Assembly (NCBI GenBank): GCA_019114585.1
Contig: DXFE01000070.1
Coordinates: 1-48,303, forward strand
Direction: 5' to 3'
DNA: 48,303 bases
Source of the DNA: Gemmiger_A avium
Lineage (GTDB): Bacteria; Bacillota; Clostridia; Oscillospirales; Ruminococcaceae
The notes under the pieces are model-generated. The model saw only the letters and a program-made list of their open reading frames with translations, was not told where the DNA came from and made no database searches. Positions 33,726 through 42,722 of the stretch are shown here, one piece after another; the first letter of the stretch is position 1; each line of letters opens with the position of its first letter. Position numbers and translations under genes: made by a program.

Positions 33726-35021
33726 TTACTCCGCCAGCCGGGCCCGGCTGTGCTCACCCTCCCAGGGGCCCAGCTCCACCGGTACCACGTCGCCGCCGGC
33801 ATGGCCGGGGGCGCTTACCACCACCGGCAGGTACAGCCGGGTATAGCCGGTGAACAGGGTGGCCGAAAGCGGCTTTTCCAGCAGCACTTCCTCCCGGCGG
33901 CCCTCCATCTCCGCCGCCAGCCGCGCCCGGGCCGCGTCCGCGGCTTTCTGCATCCGGTGCACCCGGGCAGCCTTTTCCGCCTCCGGGATCTGATCCGGGA
34001 AATCCGCCGCCGGGGTGCCCGGCCGGGCCGAGTAGGGGAATACATGCACCTTCAGAAATCCGAAGGACTCCACAAACGCCAGGCTCTGGCGGAACTCCTC
34101 CTCGGTCTCGCCGGGAAAACCCACGATCACGTCGGTGGTAAAGCTTACATTTCCGCCGAAAGCCGCCCGCAGCTTGTCCGCCACAGCCACATACTGGGCC
34201 GTGTCATAGATCCGGCGCATCCGCCGCAGGGTGGCGTCACAGCCGCTCTGCAAAGAGAGATGAAACTGGGGGCACAGGCTGTCCACCCCGGCCAGGATTT
34301 CAATCTCACTGTCGGTCATCAGATCCGGCTCCAGGCTGCCCAGCCGGATGCGGTCGATGCCCTCCACCTGCCCGCAGGCGGCGGTCAGGCGGGCCAGGGT
34401 GCTGCCGGTATCCTTGCCGTAACTGGACAGGTTGATGCCCGCCAGCACCACTTCCCGGTAGCCCGCGTCCGCCAGGGTGCGCAGTTCCGCCAGCACGCTT
34501 TTCTGGCTGCGGCTGCGCACCCGGCCCCGGGCCCGGGGAATCACGCAGTAGGCGCACTGCCGGTCGCAGCCGTCCTCTACCTTGATGAACGCCCGGGTAT
34601 GGCCCTCGAACCGCTCCATGGGCAGTTCTTCAAAGGCTTCGCCCCGCTCGTGGGGGGCAATCTCCACCAGCCGTTCGCCGCTGTCCAGCACCCGCTGCAC
34701 CCGCTCCAGCAGGCCGCGCCGGTCGGTGCTGCCGGTTACCAGATCGGCTTCCTCCATGGCGGCAGCCTCCTCCGGGAATGCCTGGGGATAGCAGCCGGTC
34801 AGCACGGTCACCGCGCCGGGATTTTCCCGCTTGGCCCGCCGCAGCCACTGGCGGCTTTTCTTGTCGCCGCCCGCGGTCACGGTGCAGCTGTTCACAATAT
34901 AAACGTCTGCCGGTTCATCCTTCCCGGCCAGGGTGTAGCCGTTCTGGCAGAACAGCTGCTGCAGCGCCCCGGTCTCGTTCTGGTTTACCTTGCAGCCCAG
35001 CGTATAAAAACTAACGCGCAT
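33726..35021 (-). CDS. mtaB: tRNA t6A37 methylthiotransferase
   Basis: A 431-aa radical-SAM methylthiotransferase. The N-terminal UPF0004 domain (MRVSFYTLGCKVNQNETGALQ) supplies three cysteines for one Fe-S cluster (Cys in TLGCKVN, VNSCTVT, TGCYPQ). The radical-SAM motif CDRQCAYC lies near 152-159, and a C-terminal TRAM-like part ends the protein. TLGCKVNQNE and the spacing distinguish MtaB from MiaB and RimO. It adds a methylthio group to t6A37 of ANN-decoding tRNAs. The start at 35021 has GAGGA 7 nt upstream; the 37 extra open codons lie in the leader. It has its own promoter. Confidence 0.93.
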   Translation of the reverse strand: MRVSFYTLGCKVNQNETGALQQLFCQNGYTLAGKDEPADVYIVNSCTVTAGGDKKSRQWLRRAKRENPGAVTVLTGCYPQAFPEEAAAMEEADLVTGSTDRRGLLERVQRVLDSGERLVEIAPHERGEAFEELPMERFEGHTRAFIKVEDGCDRQCAYCVIPRARGRVRSRSQKSVLAELRTLADAGYREVVLAGINLSSYGKDTGSTLARLTAACGQVEGIDRIRLGSLEPDLMTDSEIEILAGVDSLCPQFHLSLQSGCDATLRRMRRIYDTAQYVAVADKLRAAFGGNVSFTTDVIVGFPGETEEEFRQSLAFVESFGFLKVHVFPYSARPGTPAADFPDQIPEAEKAARVHRMQKAADAARARLAAEMEGRREEVLLEKPLSATLFTGYTRLYLPVVVSAPGHAGGDVVPVELGPWEGEHSRARLAE

Positions 35022-35079
35022 AGTGTTTCCTCGCAATATGTGTTTCTTACAGGGCATGTGCGGCCCCATATCACACCTT

Positions 35080-35108
35080 ATTATAACGGAATCCGCGCCC
35101 CGGCACAA
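35080..35108 (-). promoter_or_regulatory. Promoter of mtaB
   Basis: TTGTGC, 17-bp spacer, TATAAT on the minus strand. Confidence 0.75.
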
Positions 35109-35184
35109 CCGCCCCGCACGACTAATTTGCAACCCTGTCCCATATACATACGGTAAAGATCAATGGGGAAGTGAGGAACGCATC

Positions 35185-36363
35185 ATGAAACAATGTATTG
35201 CGGCGCTGCTGGCGCTGCTCCTGCTGGTCGGTATGCCGGTGTCCGCCGCTGAAGCGCAAACGGCACAGGACGTGCAGCCCTTTACCTTTGCGCAGCCGGA
35301 CTTTGACGTACCCTGCCGGGCTGCCGTGCTTATGGACCAGGCCACCGGTGCCATTCTGTACGAGAAGCTGCCGGACGAGCGTCTGCCCATCGCCTCCATC
35401 ACCAAGGTGATGACCCTGCTGCTCACCTTTGAGGCGCTGGAGGCGGGACGCATCAGCCTGGACGACATCGTGCCGGTCAGCGAGCATGCCTATGATATGG
35501 GCGGCAGCCAGATCTGGCTGGAACCCGGTGAGCAGCTGACCCTGCGGGAGATGCTCAAGGCCATCTGCGTGGCCAGCGCCAACGACGCGGCGGTGGCGGT
35601 GGCGGAGTACGTGGGCGGCAGCGAAGCGGCCTTTGTGGAGATGATGAACGCCAAAGCCCAGGAGCTGGGGCTGACCGGCACCCATTTTGCCAATGCCTGC
35701 GGCCTGGATGCCAGCGGCCATCTGTCCTGTGCCCGGGATGTGGCGATGCTCAGCCGGGAGATGCTTACCAAACACCCGCAGATCACCGAGTACACAACCA
35801 TCTGGACAGACAGCCTGCGGGGCGGCGAGACCCAGCTGGTCAACACCAACAAACTGCTGCGCCGGTATGAGGGGATCACCGGCCTCAAGACCGGTACCAC
35901 CAGCGGTGCGGGAATCTGCATCACCGCCAGCGCCACCCGGAACGGTCTGTCCCTGATCGCGGTGGTGCTGGGGGCGGGCAGCAGCGCCGACCGTTTTGAC
36001 GCGGCCACCACCCTGCTGGACTACGGCTTTGCCAATTTTGAAAACGCCGCCGCGCCGCTGCCGGAAAACGCCCCACTGACCCTGCCCGTGACCCTGGGGG
36101 ACGACGCCCGGGTGACGCTGGCCTACCGGCTGCCCGGCGCGCTGCTGGTGCCCAAGGGCGGCGCGGCTTCCCTGCATGCGGAACTGACCCTGCCCGGGCA
36201 GCTGGAAGCTCCGGTGGAGCAGGGCGCACAGGTAGGGGTGGTGCAGCTGTATGCGGGCGAACAGCTGCTGGGCGAATACCCGGTGGTCACCGCCGGCCCG
36301 GTGGCCCGCCGCACCCTTTCCACCGCCTTTTCCGCCCTGCTGCGGGAGCTGTGCCGCCTGTAA
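35185..36363 (+). CDS. dacF: D-alanyl-D-alanine carboxypeptidase (DacF/PBP5-like)
   Basis: A 392-aa exported penicillin-binding protein trimming the terminal D-Ala of peptidoglycan stem peptides. A signal peptide covers about 1-22 (MKQCIAALLALLLLVGMPVSA). Catalytic motifs: SITK (serine nucleophile and Lys), SAN, and KTG in GLKTGTTSGAG. A C-terminal beta-rich PBP5_C-like domain follows (about 290-385), ending with a short hydrophobic/basic helix (RRTLSTAFSALLRELCRL) that could rest on the membrane. The start at 35185 is set by the signal peptide and GTGAGGA about 9 nt upstream; the frame is open 54 codons earlier without support. Confidence 0.93.
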   Translation: MKQCIAALLALLLLVGMPVSAAEAQTAQDVQPFTFAQPDFDVPCRAAVLMDQATGAILYEKLPDERLPIASITKVMTLLLTFEALEAGRISLDDIVPVSEHAYDMGGSQIWLEPGEQLTLREMLKAICVASANDAAVAVAEYVGGSEAAFVEMMNAKAQELGLTGTHFANACGLDASGHLSCARDVAMLSREMLTKHPQITEYTTIWTDSLRGGETQLVNTNKLLRRYEGITGLKTGTTSGAGICITASATRNGLSLIAVVLGAGSSADRFDAATTLLDYGFANFENAAAPLPENAPLTLPVTLGDDARVTLAYRLPGALLVPKGGAASLHAELTLPGQLEAPVEQGAQVGVVQLYAGEQLLGEYPVVTAGPVARRTLSTAFSALLRELCRL

Positions 36364-36414
36364 ACAGCGGGGGCGGGAAACTCCGTTTTTTCTGTCAAAC
36401 TTGTGCCGCCTGCC

Positions 36415-36443
36415 TTGACAGTACCCGGGCAAAACTGTATAGT
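36415..36443 (+). promoter_or_regulatory. Promoter of pgi
   Basis: TTGACA, 17-bp spacer, TATAGT, 37 nt before the start codon. Confidence 0.85.
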
Positions 36444-36480
36444 TATTACAAGACATCCACTGCTAAAGGGAGGCAGACGC

Positions 36481-37818
36481 ATGAGCGTAAAATTCAATGC
36501 AAAACACCTGAACGGGTTTGTGCGGGACGAGGAATTCGCCGCCATTTATCCGCAGGTGGAACTGGCCCACCAGATGCTGGAGAGCAAGACCGGCCCGGGC
36601 AATGATTTCCTGGGTTGGACCGATCTTCCGGTGGCCTATGATAAAGAAGAGTTCGCCCGGATCAAGGCCGCAGCGGCCCGCATCCGCAGCGACAGCGACG
36701 TGCTGGTGGTGATCGGCATCGGCGGCTCCTATCTGGGTGCCCGCGCCGTGATCGAGGCTGTCAAGGGCGCGATGTACAACTGCACCGTGCAGGACGGCCC
36801 CCAGATCTTCTTTGCCGGCAACTCCATCAGCCCGGCCTATCTGCAGGATATCCTGGACTGCTGCCGCGGCAAGCGTGTCAGCGTGAACATCATCTCCAAG
36901 TCCGGCACCACCACTGAGCCGGCCCTGGCGTTCCGTGTCTTCAAGAAATATCTGGAAGACACCGTGGGCGTTGAAGAGGCCCGCCGCCGGATCTACGCCA
37001 CCACCGACCGTGCCCGCGGCACTCTGAAGCAGCTGGCCGACGCCGAAGGGTGGGAGACTTTCGTGGTGCCCGACGATGTGGGCGGCCGGTATTCGGTGCT
37101 CACCGCCGTGGGCCTGCTGCCCATTGCCTGCGCCGGCTGCGACATCGACGCGCTGATGAAGGGCGCGGCCGATGCCATGGCCGAGTATTCGGTGCTCAGC
37201 CCGGACAATGCCTGCTACCGCTACGCCGCGGCCCGCAACATCCTGTACCGCAAGGGCAAGGCTGTGGAGCTGATGGCCTGCTATGAGCCCAACTTCACCA
37301 TGATGAACGAGTGGTACAAGCAGCTGTACGGCGAGAGCGAGGGCAAGGACCAGAAGGGCCTGATGCCCACCAGCGTGGTCTTCTCCACCGACCTGCATTC
37401 CATGGGCCAGTTCGTTCAGGACGGCGCCCGGATCATGTTTGAGACGGTTGTGGACATCAAGAAGCCCACCCGTGACCTGTTCATCGAGCGCAGCGCCGAC
37501 AACTTTGACGGCCTGGACTTCCTGGCTGACCAGAACATGAGCGTGGTCAACCACAAGGCGCTGGAAGGCACCGTGCTGGCCCATACCGACGGCGGCGTGC
37601 CCAACATCCTGCTGGAGCTGGACAGCCTGTCCGAGTACGACCTGGGCGGCCTGATCTACTTCTTCGAGCGGGCCTGCGCGGTCAGCGGCTATCTGCTGGG
37701 CGTGAACCCCTTCGACCAGCCCGGTGTGGAAAGCTACAAGAAGAATATGTTCGCCCTGCTGGGCAAGCCCGGCTACGAGGACCGCAAGGCGGAACTGGAA
37801 GCCAAACTGGCAGACTGA
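36481..37818 (+). CDS. pgi: Glucose-6-phosphate isomerase
   Basis: A 445-aa SIS-fold isomerase interconverting glucose-6-phosphate and fructose-6-phosphate in glycolysis; it also supplies the GlmS substrate. Markers: VVIGIGGSYLGARA, ISKSGTTTEPALAFRVF, GGRYSVLTAVGLLP and the C-terminal GVNPFDQPGVESYKKNMFALL holding the catalytic lysine. Length is that of Gram-positive Pgi. AGGGAGG lies 7 nt before the ATG at 36481. Followed 46 nt later by a small P-loop protein without a terminator between. Confidence 0.97.
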   Translation: MSVKFNAKHLNGFVRDEEFAAIYPQVELAHQMLESKTGPGNDFLGWTDLPVAYDKEEFARIKAAAARIRSDSDVLVVIGIGGSYLGARAVIEAVKGAMYNCTVQDGPQIFFAGNSISPAYLQDILDCCRGKRVSVNIISKSGTTTEPALAFRVFKKYLEDTVGVEEARRRIYATTDRARGTLKQLADAEGWETFVVPDDVGGRYSVLTAVGLLPIACAGCDIDALMKGAADAMAEYSVLSPDNACYRYAAARNILYRKGKAVELMACYEPNFTMMNEWYKQLYGESEGKDQKGLMPTSVVFSTDLHSMGQFVQDGARIMFETVVDIKKPTRDLFIERSADNFDGLDFLADQNMSVVNHKALEGTVLAHTDGGVPNILLELDSLSEYDLGGLIYFFERACAVSGYLLGVNPFDQPGVESYKKNMFALLGKPGYEDRKAELEAKLAD

Positions 37819-37864
37819 TCCCCCGCACTGAGTACAGTGTGAAAATACAAGGAGGTATACCCCT

Positions 37865-38269
37865 ATGATTCAACTTATCGTCGGCACCAAAGGCTCCGGC
37901 AAGACCAAGACCCTGGTTGACATGATCAACGCCGGCACCCGCACCACTTCCGGCAACGTGGTGGTTATCGAAAAGGGCATGCAGCTCACCTATGACATCG
38001 ACTACAAGGCCCGCCTGGTGGATATGGACGAGTACCATGTGGCCGGCGCTGATATGTTCTACGGCTTCGTGGCCGGCGTTCTGGCCGGTAACTACGACAT
38101 TACCGAGCTGTATATCGACGGCGTGCTGAAGGTTCTGGATCATGACCTGGACACCCTGGGCAAGGTTCTGGATCAGCTGAGCGCCATCGCGGGCGAGAAC
38201 CTGAAGCTGGTTGTTACCGTTTCTGCCGACCGCGCCGCGCTGCCGGAGAGCGTTTCCAAGTATCTGTGA
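37865..38269 (+). CDS. Small P-loop NTPase of unknown function
   Basis: A 134-aa protein starting MIQLIVGTKGSGKTKTLVDMINAG, with a Walker A motif GTKGSGKT at residues 7-14. A possible Walker B strand is ITELYIDG near 79-86 (hydrophobic strand then Asp). No other domain is present; it is about the size of a bare P-loop core. It may be a nucleotide-binding switch or an ATPase needing a partner. AAGGAGG lies about 8 nt upstream. It sits downstream of pgi and before a GC hairpin. I do not recognise a named family. Confidence 0.7.
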   Translation: MIQLIVGTKGSGKTKTLVDMINAGTRTTSGNVVVIEKGMQLTYDIDYKARLVDMDEYHVAGADMFYGFVAGVLAGNYDITELYIDGVLKVLDHDLDTLGKVLDQLSAIAGENLKLVVTVSADRAALPESVSKYL

Positions 38270-38291
38270 TCCGCCTTTCGGCGGTGAATGG

Positions 38292-38321
38292 GCGGCGGGG
38301 GCCGGCAACGGCCCCCGCCGC
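38292..38321 (+). terminator. GC hairpin after P-loop gene
   Basis: Perfect 13-bp stem GCGGCGGGGGCCG/CGGCCCCCGCCGC with a GCAA loop but no T run, so termination may need a factor. Confidence 0.6.
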
Positions 38322-38395
38322 ATCCATATATAGGTGTACCGAGCGGTGCATCGGGTGAAAACACCAAAAAAGTTGATTTCCGCTGTATTTTGTAG

Positions 38396-38424
38396 TTGAC
38401 AAACCAATGTACAGTGGGTATAAT
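38396..38424 (+). promoter_or_regulatory. Promoter of yceD-rpmF unit
   Basis: Consensus TTGACA, 17-bp spacer, TATAAT, 25 nt before the start codon. Confidence 0.9.
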
Positions 38425-38449
38425 TGATAAGCGGCCTTTGAGGTAGACT

Positions 38450-38953
38450 ATGCAATTTGATCTGAAACAGTTCCTGCACAACGGGCGAGAGCCCTGGCGC
38501 CAGTCCTTTACGTTGGATTTTACCGGCGCTGATTTTCCCGGATATTTGGTGGACGAGCCGGTCTCGGTGGAGTTCGCGGCCTATCCCGGCGAAGCGGATG
38601 TGGAACTTGTGCTCAAGGTAGAGTCGCAGGTCTGCGCATCCTGTGCCCGATGCCTGGCGCCCGTGCGTCAGCCGGTGTGTTTTGAACGCCGGTGGCTGAT
38701 CCGTCCGTCCGATCCTGACAGCGAGGAGTTCGAGCTTCCCCTGGCGGAGAACGGCGCGCTGGATCTGGACGAACTGGCATATCAGGAACTGGTGCTGGAG
38801 GTCGAGCCCGTGCTGCTGTGCAGCCCGGATTGTCAGGGACTTTGCCCCGTATGCGGACAACCAAAAGCGGCAGGCTGTGCCTGTCAGCGGCAGGCCGGCG
38901 ATGATGCCCCCGCAGACGCAAGGCTAAGTATATTGAAACAACTGCTTCAATGA
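38450..38953 (+). CDS. YceD/DUF177 family protein
   Basis: A 167-aa protein with the DUF177 core: EVEPVLLCSPDCQGLCPVCGQ with the characteristic CxxxCxGLCPxCG cysteine cluster near 124-136, and an earlier CASCARCLAPV zinc-like pair near 62-72. Proteins of this family are encoded directly upstream of rpmF in most bacteria and in plants are needed for 23S rRNA accumulation. Followed 28 nt later by rpmF, the standard arrangement. The ribosome site (TTTGAGG) is modest. Confidence 0.88.
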   Translation: MQFDLKQFLHNGREPWRQSFTLDFTGADFPGYLVDEPVSVEFAAYPGEADVELVLKVESQVCASCARCLAPVRQPVCFERRWLIRPSDPDSEEFELPLAENGALDLDELAYQELVLEVEPVLLCSPDCQGLCPVCGQPKAAGCACQRQAGDDAPADARLSILKQLLQ

Positions 38954-38981
38954 CAGAATTCCATCGAGGAGGTGCTTAAAG

Positions 38982-39164
38982 ATGGCAGTACCCAAGAGAA
39001 AGGTTTCCAAGGCACGGCGTGACAAACGTCGCTCCTCTGTGTGGAAGCTGGAGGCCCCCGCTCTGGTCAAGTGCGAACAGTGCGGTGAGTACAAACTCCC
39101 CCACCAGGTATGCGGCAACTGCGGCTACTACAAGGGCAAGGAAATCGTCAAGAAGGAAGCCTGA
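38982..39164 (+). CDS. rpmF: 50S ribosomal protein L32
   Basis: A 60-aa protein starting MAVPKRKVSKARRDKRRS, with the zinc ribbon CEQCGEYKLPHQVCGNCG near 36-53, so it is the zinc-binding (C+) form. GAGGAGG lies about 9 nt upstream. Confidence 0.97.
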   Translation: MAVPKRKVSKARRDKRRSSVWKLEAPALVKCEQCGEYKLPHQVCGNCGYYKGKEIVKKEA

Positions 39165-39180
39165 TCCAGGTTTCCAGTGC

Positions 39181-39207
39181 AAAGGGGAGGGCTTGCCTTC
39201 CCCTTTT
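39181..39207 (+). terminator. Terminator after rpmF
   Basis: AAAGGGGAGGGC/GCCTTCCCCTTT with a very tight TT turn and a T run; incomplete termination could feed the next genes. Confidence 0.8.
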
Positions 39208-39239
39208 TGCTTTGTTATCCCACAGGAGGTTACCCGATT

Positions 39240-40550
39240 ATGGCGGTGCGTGTACAGCAGGTAGAAAAGGGCTCGGCGGCCGAGCGTCTGGGCATCCGGC
39301 CCGGTTCGGTGCTGCTCTCGGCAGACGGCAACGAGCTCAATGATATGCTGGACTATCAGTTCTATACCTCCGGCGCGTCCTTTCAGCTGGCCGTGTCCAC
39401 GGAAGGGCACCTGGACTATCTGCAGGTGGACAAAACCGAATACGAGCCGCTGGGATGCGGATTTGAAACCTATCTGATCGACCAGAAGCATACCTGCGCC
39501 AACCACTGCATGTTCTGCTTCATCGACCAGCTTCCTCCCGGTATGCGGGACACCCTGTACTTCAAGGATGACGACGAGCGGCTGAGTTTTCTGTTCGGCA
39601 ACTACGTCACCCTGACCAACCTGAGCGCCCACGAGGTGGAGCGCATCAAAACCATGCACATCAGCCCCATCAACATCTCGGTGCACACCACCAACCCGCA
39701 GCTTCGGGTGCGGATGATGGCCAACAAGCGGGCGGGGGAGGTGCTGGAGTACCTGCCCCAGTTCGCGCAGGCAGGTATCGAGATGAACTGCCAGCTGGTG
39801 TTGTGCCGGGGTGTGAACGACGGGGACGAACTGCGCCGTACCCTGGCCGACCTGAAGGCCCTGGCCCCGCATGTGAAAAGCATCGCGGCGGTGCCCAGCG
39901 GCCTGACCCGCTACCGGGACAGGTTGTATAAACTGATCCCCTACGATTCGGCCAGTGCCGCCGAGGTGCTGGACATCCTGGAAGAATTCGGCAATCAGTG
40001 CCGTGAGGAACTGGGCACCCGCCTGGTGTACCCGGGGGACGAGTGGTATCTGATGGCCGGCCGGCCCATCCCGCCGGCGGAATTCTACGAAGAGTATCCC
40101 CAGCTGGAAAACGGCGTGGGCATGTGGCGCAAATTTCACGACGAGTTCCTGGATGAACTGTTCCAGCCCCGCCGTGTCTGGTTGCCCCGCCGGATGGACA
40201 TTGTAACCGGTACCCTGGCGGCACCGCTGATCCGCCGTCTGATGGAAGAGGTGCACCGCCGGTTCCCTGCGGTCAAGGTGACGGTGCACGCCATCCAGAA
40301 CGATTTCTTTGGCGGCAATGTGAGCGTGGCGGGCCTTGTGACCGCCGCCGATATCCAGGCCCAGTGCAAGGGCAAGCTGTCCAGCCGGGTGCTGGGCGTA
40401 CCCGAGGTCATGCTGCGGGATGAAAAGGATATGTTCCTGGACAGTGTGACCCTGGCCCAGCTGGAAAAACAGCTGGGGGTAAAGGTCAAGATTCTTCCCG
40501 CCGACGGTGCCGGCACCCTGCGCGCCGTGCTGGGGGAGAAAACCAACTGA
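39240..40550 (+). CDS. DUF512 radical-SAM/PDZ protein
   Basis: A 436-aa protein with an N-terminal PDZ-like domain (1-65: VRVQQVEKGSAAERLGIRPGSVLLSADG), a radical-SAM-like cluster motif CANHCMFC near 85-92 followed by FIDQLPPGMRDTLYFKDDDERLSFLFGNYVTLTN, and the C-terminal DUF512 domain (about 215-430). The family is very common in Firmicutes upstream of der but has no established reaction. The presence of CxxxCxxC suggests SAM-dependent chemistry, while PDZ suggests a protein substrate. GGAGG precedes the ATG at 39240. Transcribed with der and plsY (gap 22 nt). Confidence 0.88.
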   Translation: MAVRVQQVEKGSAAERLGIRPGSVLLSADGNELNDMLDYQFYTSGASFQLAVSTEGHLDYLQVDKTEYEPLGCGFETYLIDQKHTCANHCMFCFIDQLPPGMRDTLYFKDDDERLSFLFGNYVTLTNLSAHEVERIKTMHISPINISVHTTNPQLRVRMMANKRAGEVLEYLPQFAQAGIEMNCQLVLCRGVNDGDELRRTLADLKALAPHVKSIAAVPSGLTRYRDRLYKLIPYDSASAAEVLDILEEFGNQCREELGTRLVYPGDEWYLMAGRPIPPAEFYEEYPQLENGVGMWRKFHDEFLDELFQPRRVWLPRRMDIVTGTLAAPLIRRLMEEVHRRFPAVKVTVHAIQNDFFGGNVSVAGLVTAADIQAQCKGKLSSRVLGVPEVMLRDEKDMFLDSVTLAQLEKQLGVKVKILPADGAGTLRAVLGEKTN

Positions 40551-40572
40551 AGTAAAGGAGGAGGCGACAACC

Positions 40573-41904
40573 ATGCCGAAACCTATCGTGGCAGTGGTGG
40601 GGCGGCCCAACGTGGGCAAGTCCACCCTGTTCAATAAACTGATCGGCCAGCGCCTGGCCATCGTGGAGGATACCCCGGGCGTTACCCGGGACCGGATCTT
40701 CGGGGACTGCGAGTGGCAGAACCAGAAGTTCCTGCTGGTGGATACCGGCGGCCTGGAACCCAATGTGGACGACGGGATGCTGCTGCACATGCGGCAGCAG
40801 GCCCAGCTGGCCATTGACTCGGCCGACTGCATCATCATGGTCACCGATCTGCGGGCCGGTGTCACGGCCCTGGACCAGGACGTGGCCAACCTGCTGATGC
40901 GCAGCGGTAGGCCGGTGGTGCTGGCGGTAAACAAGTGCGACAAGGTGGGCGAGCCCCCCATGGAGCTGTACGATTTCTACTCCCTGGGCCTGGGCGAGGT
41001 GATCCCGGTCTCTGCCGTGCACGGCCACGGCACCGGCGATCTGCTGGACGCGGTGTGCGCCTACCTGCCCAAGACCGAAGAGAACGGGGAAGAGGATGAC
41101 CGGATCCCCGTGGCGGTGATCGGGCGGCCCAACGTGGGCAAATCCAGCCTGGTGAACTATATCCTGGGCGAAAACCGGATGATCGTGGCCAACGAGGCCG
41201 GCACCACCCGGGATGCCATCGACAGCCCGGTGGAAAACCAGTACGGCAGCTTTATCTTCACCGATACCGCGGGCCTGCGCAAGCGGTCCAAGGTGGAGGA
41301 CGGCGTGGAGCGGTACAGCGTACTGCGCAGCCTGGCGGCGGTGGAGCGCAGCCGGGTCTGCGTGATCCTGATCGACGCCACCGAGGGCTTTACCGAGCAG
41401 GACAGCAAGGTGGCGGGCTATGCTCATGAGCAGGGCAAGGCCTGCATCATCGCGGTCAACAAGTGGGACGCGGTGGAGAAGGACGACAAGACCATGGACG
41501 CCATGCGCAAAAAGCTCATGGACGATTTCAGCTTTATGTCCTACGCGCCCATCATCTTTATCAGCGCCCGCACCGGCCAGCGGGTGGACCGGCTTATGGA
41601 GCTGATCCGTTATGTGGACGGTCAGAACGCCCTGCGAGTGACCACCGGTGTGCTGAACGAACTGCTGGCCCGGGCTACCGCCCGTGTGCAGCCTCCCAGC
41701 GACAAGGGCAAGCGGCTCAAGATCTTCTATATGACCCAGGCCTCCACCCGGCCGCCCACGTTTGTCTGCTTTGTCAACCGGGCGGAACTGTTCCACTTCT
41801 CCTACCAGCGGTATATCGAGAACCAGATCCGGGAGACCTTCGGGCTGGAAGGCACCCCGGTGCGCCTGCTTGTGCGGGAACGGGGCGACGGCAAGACCCG
41901 CTAA
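40573..41904 (+). CDS. der: Ribosome biogenesis GTPase Der (EngA)
   Basis: A 443-aa tandem GTPase. Both G domains are intact: G1 GRPNVGKST at about 10-18 and GRPNVGKSS near 185, DTGG and DTAG switch regions, NKCD and NKWD base-recognition motifs, then a C-terminal KH-like domain (about 355-443). Der acts in 50S subunit assembly. AAAGGAGGAGG lies upstream of the ATG at 40573. The DUF512-der-plsY order is conserved in clostridia. Confidence 0.97.
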   Translation: MPKPIVAVVGRPNVGKSTLFNKLIGQRLAIVEDTPGVTRDRIFGDCEWQNQKFLLVDTGGLEPNVDDGMLLHMRQQAQLAIDSADCIIMVTDLRAGVTALDQDVANLLMRSGRPVVLAVNKCDKVGEPPMELYDFYSLGLGEVIPVSAVHGHGTGDLLDAVCAYLPKTEENGEEDDRIPVAVIGRPNVGKSSLVNYILGENRMIVANEAGTTRDAIDSPVENQYGSFIFTDTAGLRKRSKVEDGVERYSVLRSLAAVERSRVCVILIDATEGFTEQDSKVAGYAHEQGKACIIAVNKWDAVEKDDKTMDAMRKKLMDDFSFMSYAPIIFISARTGQRVDRLMELIRYVDGQNALRVTTGVLNELLARATARVQPPSDKGKRLKIFYMTQASTRPPTFVCFVNRAELFHFSYQRYIENQIRETFGLEGTPVRLLVRERGDGKTR

Positions 41905-41929
41905 GTACCTGTAAGGAGGAATCGGCGGT

Positions 41930-42661
41930 ATGAATCTGAATATCCTGGCGCTTGGTTCGATCGGGACGATCGGCGGGGCGGACGGCCCCACCGCAATCTA
42001 TGTCACCGGCTCGCCGGTGGGCTGGATTATCCTGATCACAGTGCTCTGCCTGGCACAGGCCTACCTGCTGGGCAGCATCGATTTCGGCGTAGTGGTCAGC
42101 CGTCTTATCTTCAAAGAGGATGTGCGCAGCAAGGGCAGCGGCAACGCGGGCACCACCAATATCCTGCGCACCTACGGCAAAAAGGCCGCCGCCCTGACCC
42201 TGATGGGGGACATGGGCAAGGGTGTGCTTGCCGTGCTGATCGGCCGGCTGCTGTTCGGCCTGCTGCCTGTGCCGGACGCTGCCCTGTATGGGGCGCATCT
42301 GGCCGCTATTGCCGCCACCTGCGGCCATCTGTGGCCGGTATGGTTCGGCTTCAAGGGCGGCAAAGGGGTGGCTGTGGCCGCGGGTGCGATCCTGGCCAGC
42401 CAGCCGGTGGTGGTAGCCGCCCTGGCGGTGGTTTTCTTTACCCTGGCGTTCACCACCCGGATCGTCAGCCTGTCCAGCATCACGGTGGCGGTGCTGTATC
42501 CGGTGTTTACCGCCCTCTGGTGCTGGTACCGGGGCGATGTGATCTGGTTCCCCACCCTCTGCGCCGCCATTATGGGCGCGCTGGTGGTCTGGATGCACCG
42601 CGCCAATATCCAGCGCCTGCGCAATGGTACCGAATACAAGTTCGGCGAAAAGAAAAAATAA
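41930..42661 (+). CDS. plsY: Acyl-phosphate glycerol-3-phosphate acyltransferase PlsY with OadB-like leader
   Basis: A 243-aa integral membrane acyltransferase using acyl-phosphate to make lysophosphatidic acid, the first step of phospholipid synthesis. Core motifs: AYLLGSIDFGVVVSR, SKGSGNAGTTNILRTYGKK, FGFKGGKGVAVAAG and a later FTTRIVSLSS. The N-terminal 29 residues before the first PlsY helix are unusual: they contain GSIGTIGGADGPTAIYVT, in which IGGADGPT (14-21) resembles the conserved segment of the oxaloacetate decarboxylase beta subunit. GGAGG about 8 nt before the ATG supports this start. A strong terminator follows. Confidence 0.93.
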   Translation: MNLNILALGSIGTIGGADGPTAIYVTGSPVGWIILITVLCLAQAYLLGSIDFGVVVSRLIFKEDVRSKGSGNAGTTNILRTYGKKAAALTLMGDMGKGVLAVLIGRLLFGLLPVPDAALYGAHLAAIAATCGHLWPVWFGFKGGKGVAVAAGAILASQPVVVAALAVVFFTLAFTTRIVSLSSITVAVLYPVFTALWCWYRGDVIWFPTLCAAIMGALVVWMHRANIQRLRNGTEYKFGEKKK

Positions 42662-42677
42662 GCGCGGTCCCGCGCAA

Positions 42678-42720
42678 AAACAGCAGGGCCCGGAAACAAA
42701 GTTTCCGGGCCCTGCTGTTT
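42678..42720. terminator. Bidirectional terminator
   Basis: Perfect 20-bp inverted repeat (arm AAACAGCAGGGCCCGGAAAC) with an AAA loop between convergent plsY and the DUF4340 gene. Confidence 0.95.
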
Positions 42721-42722
42721 GT

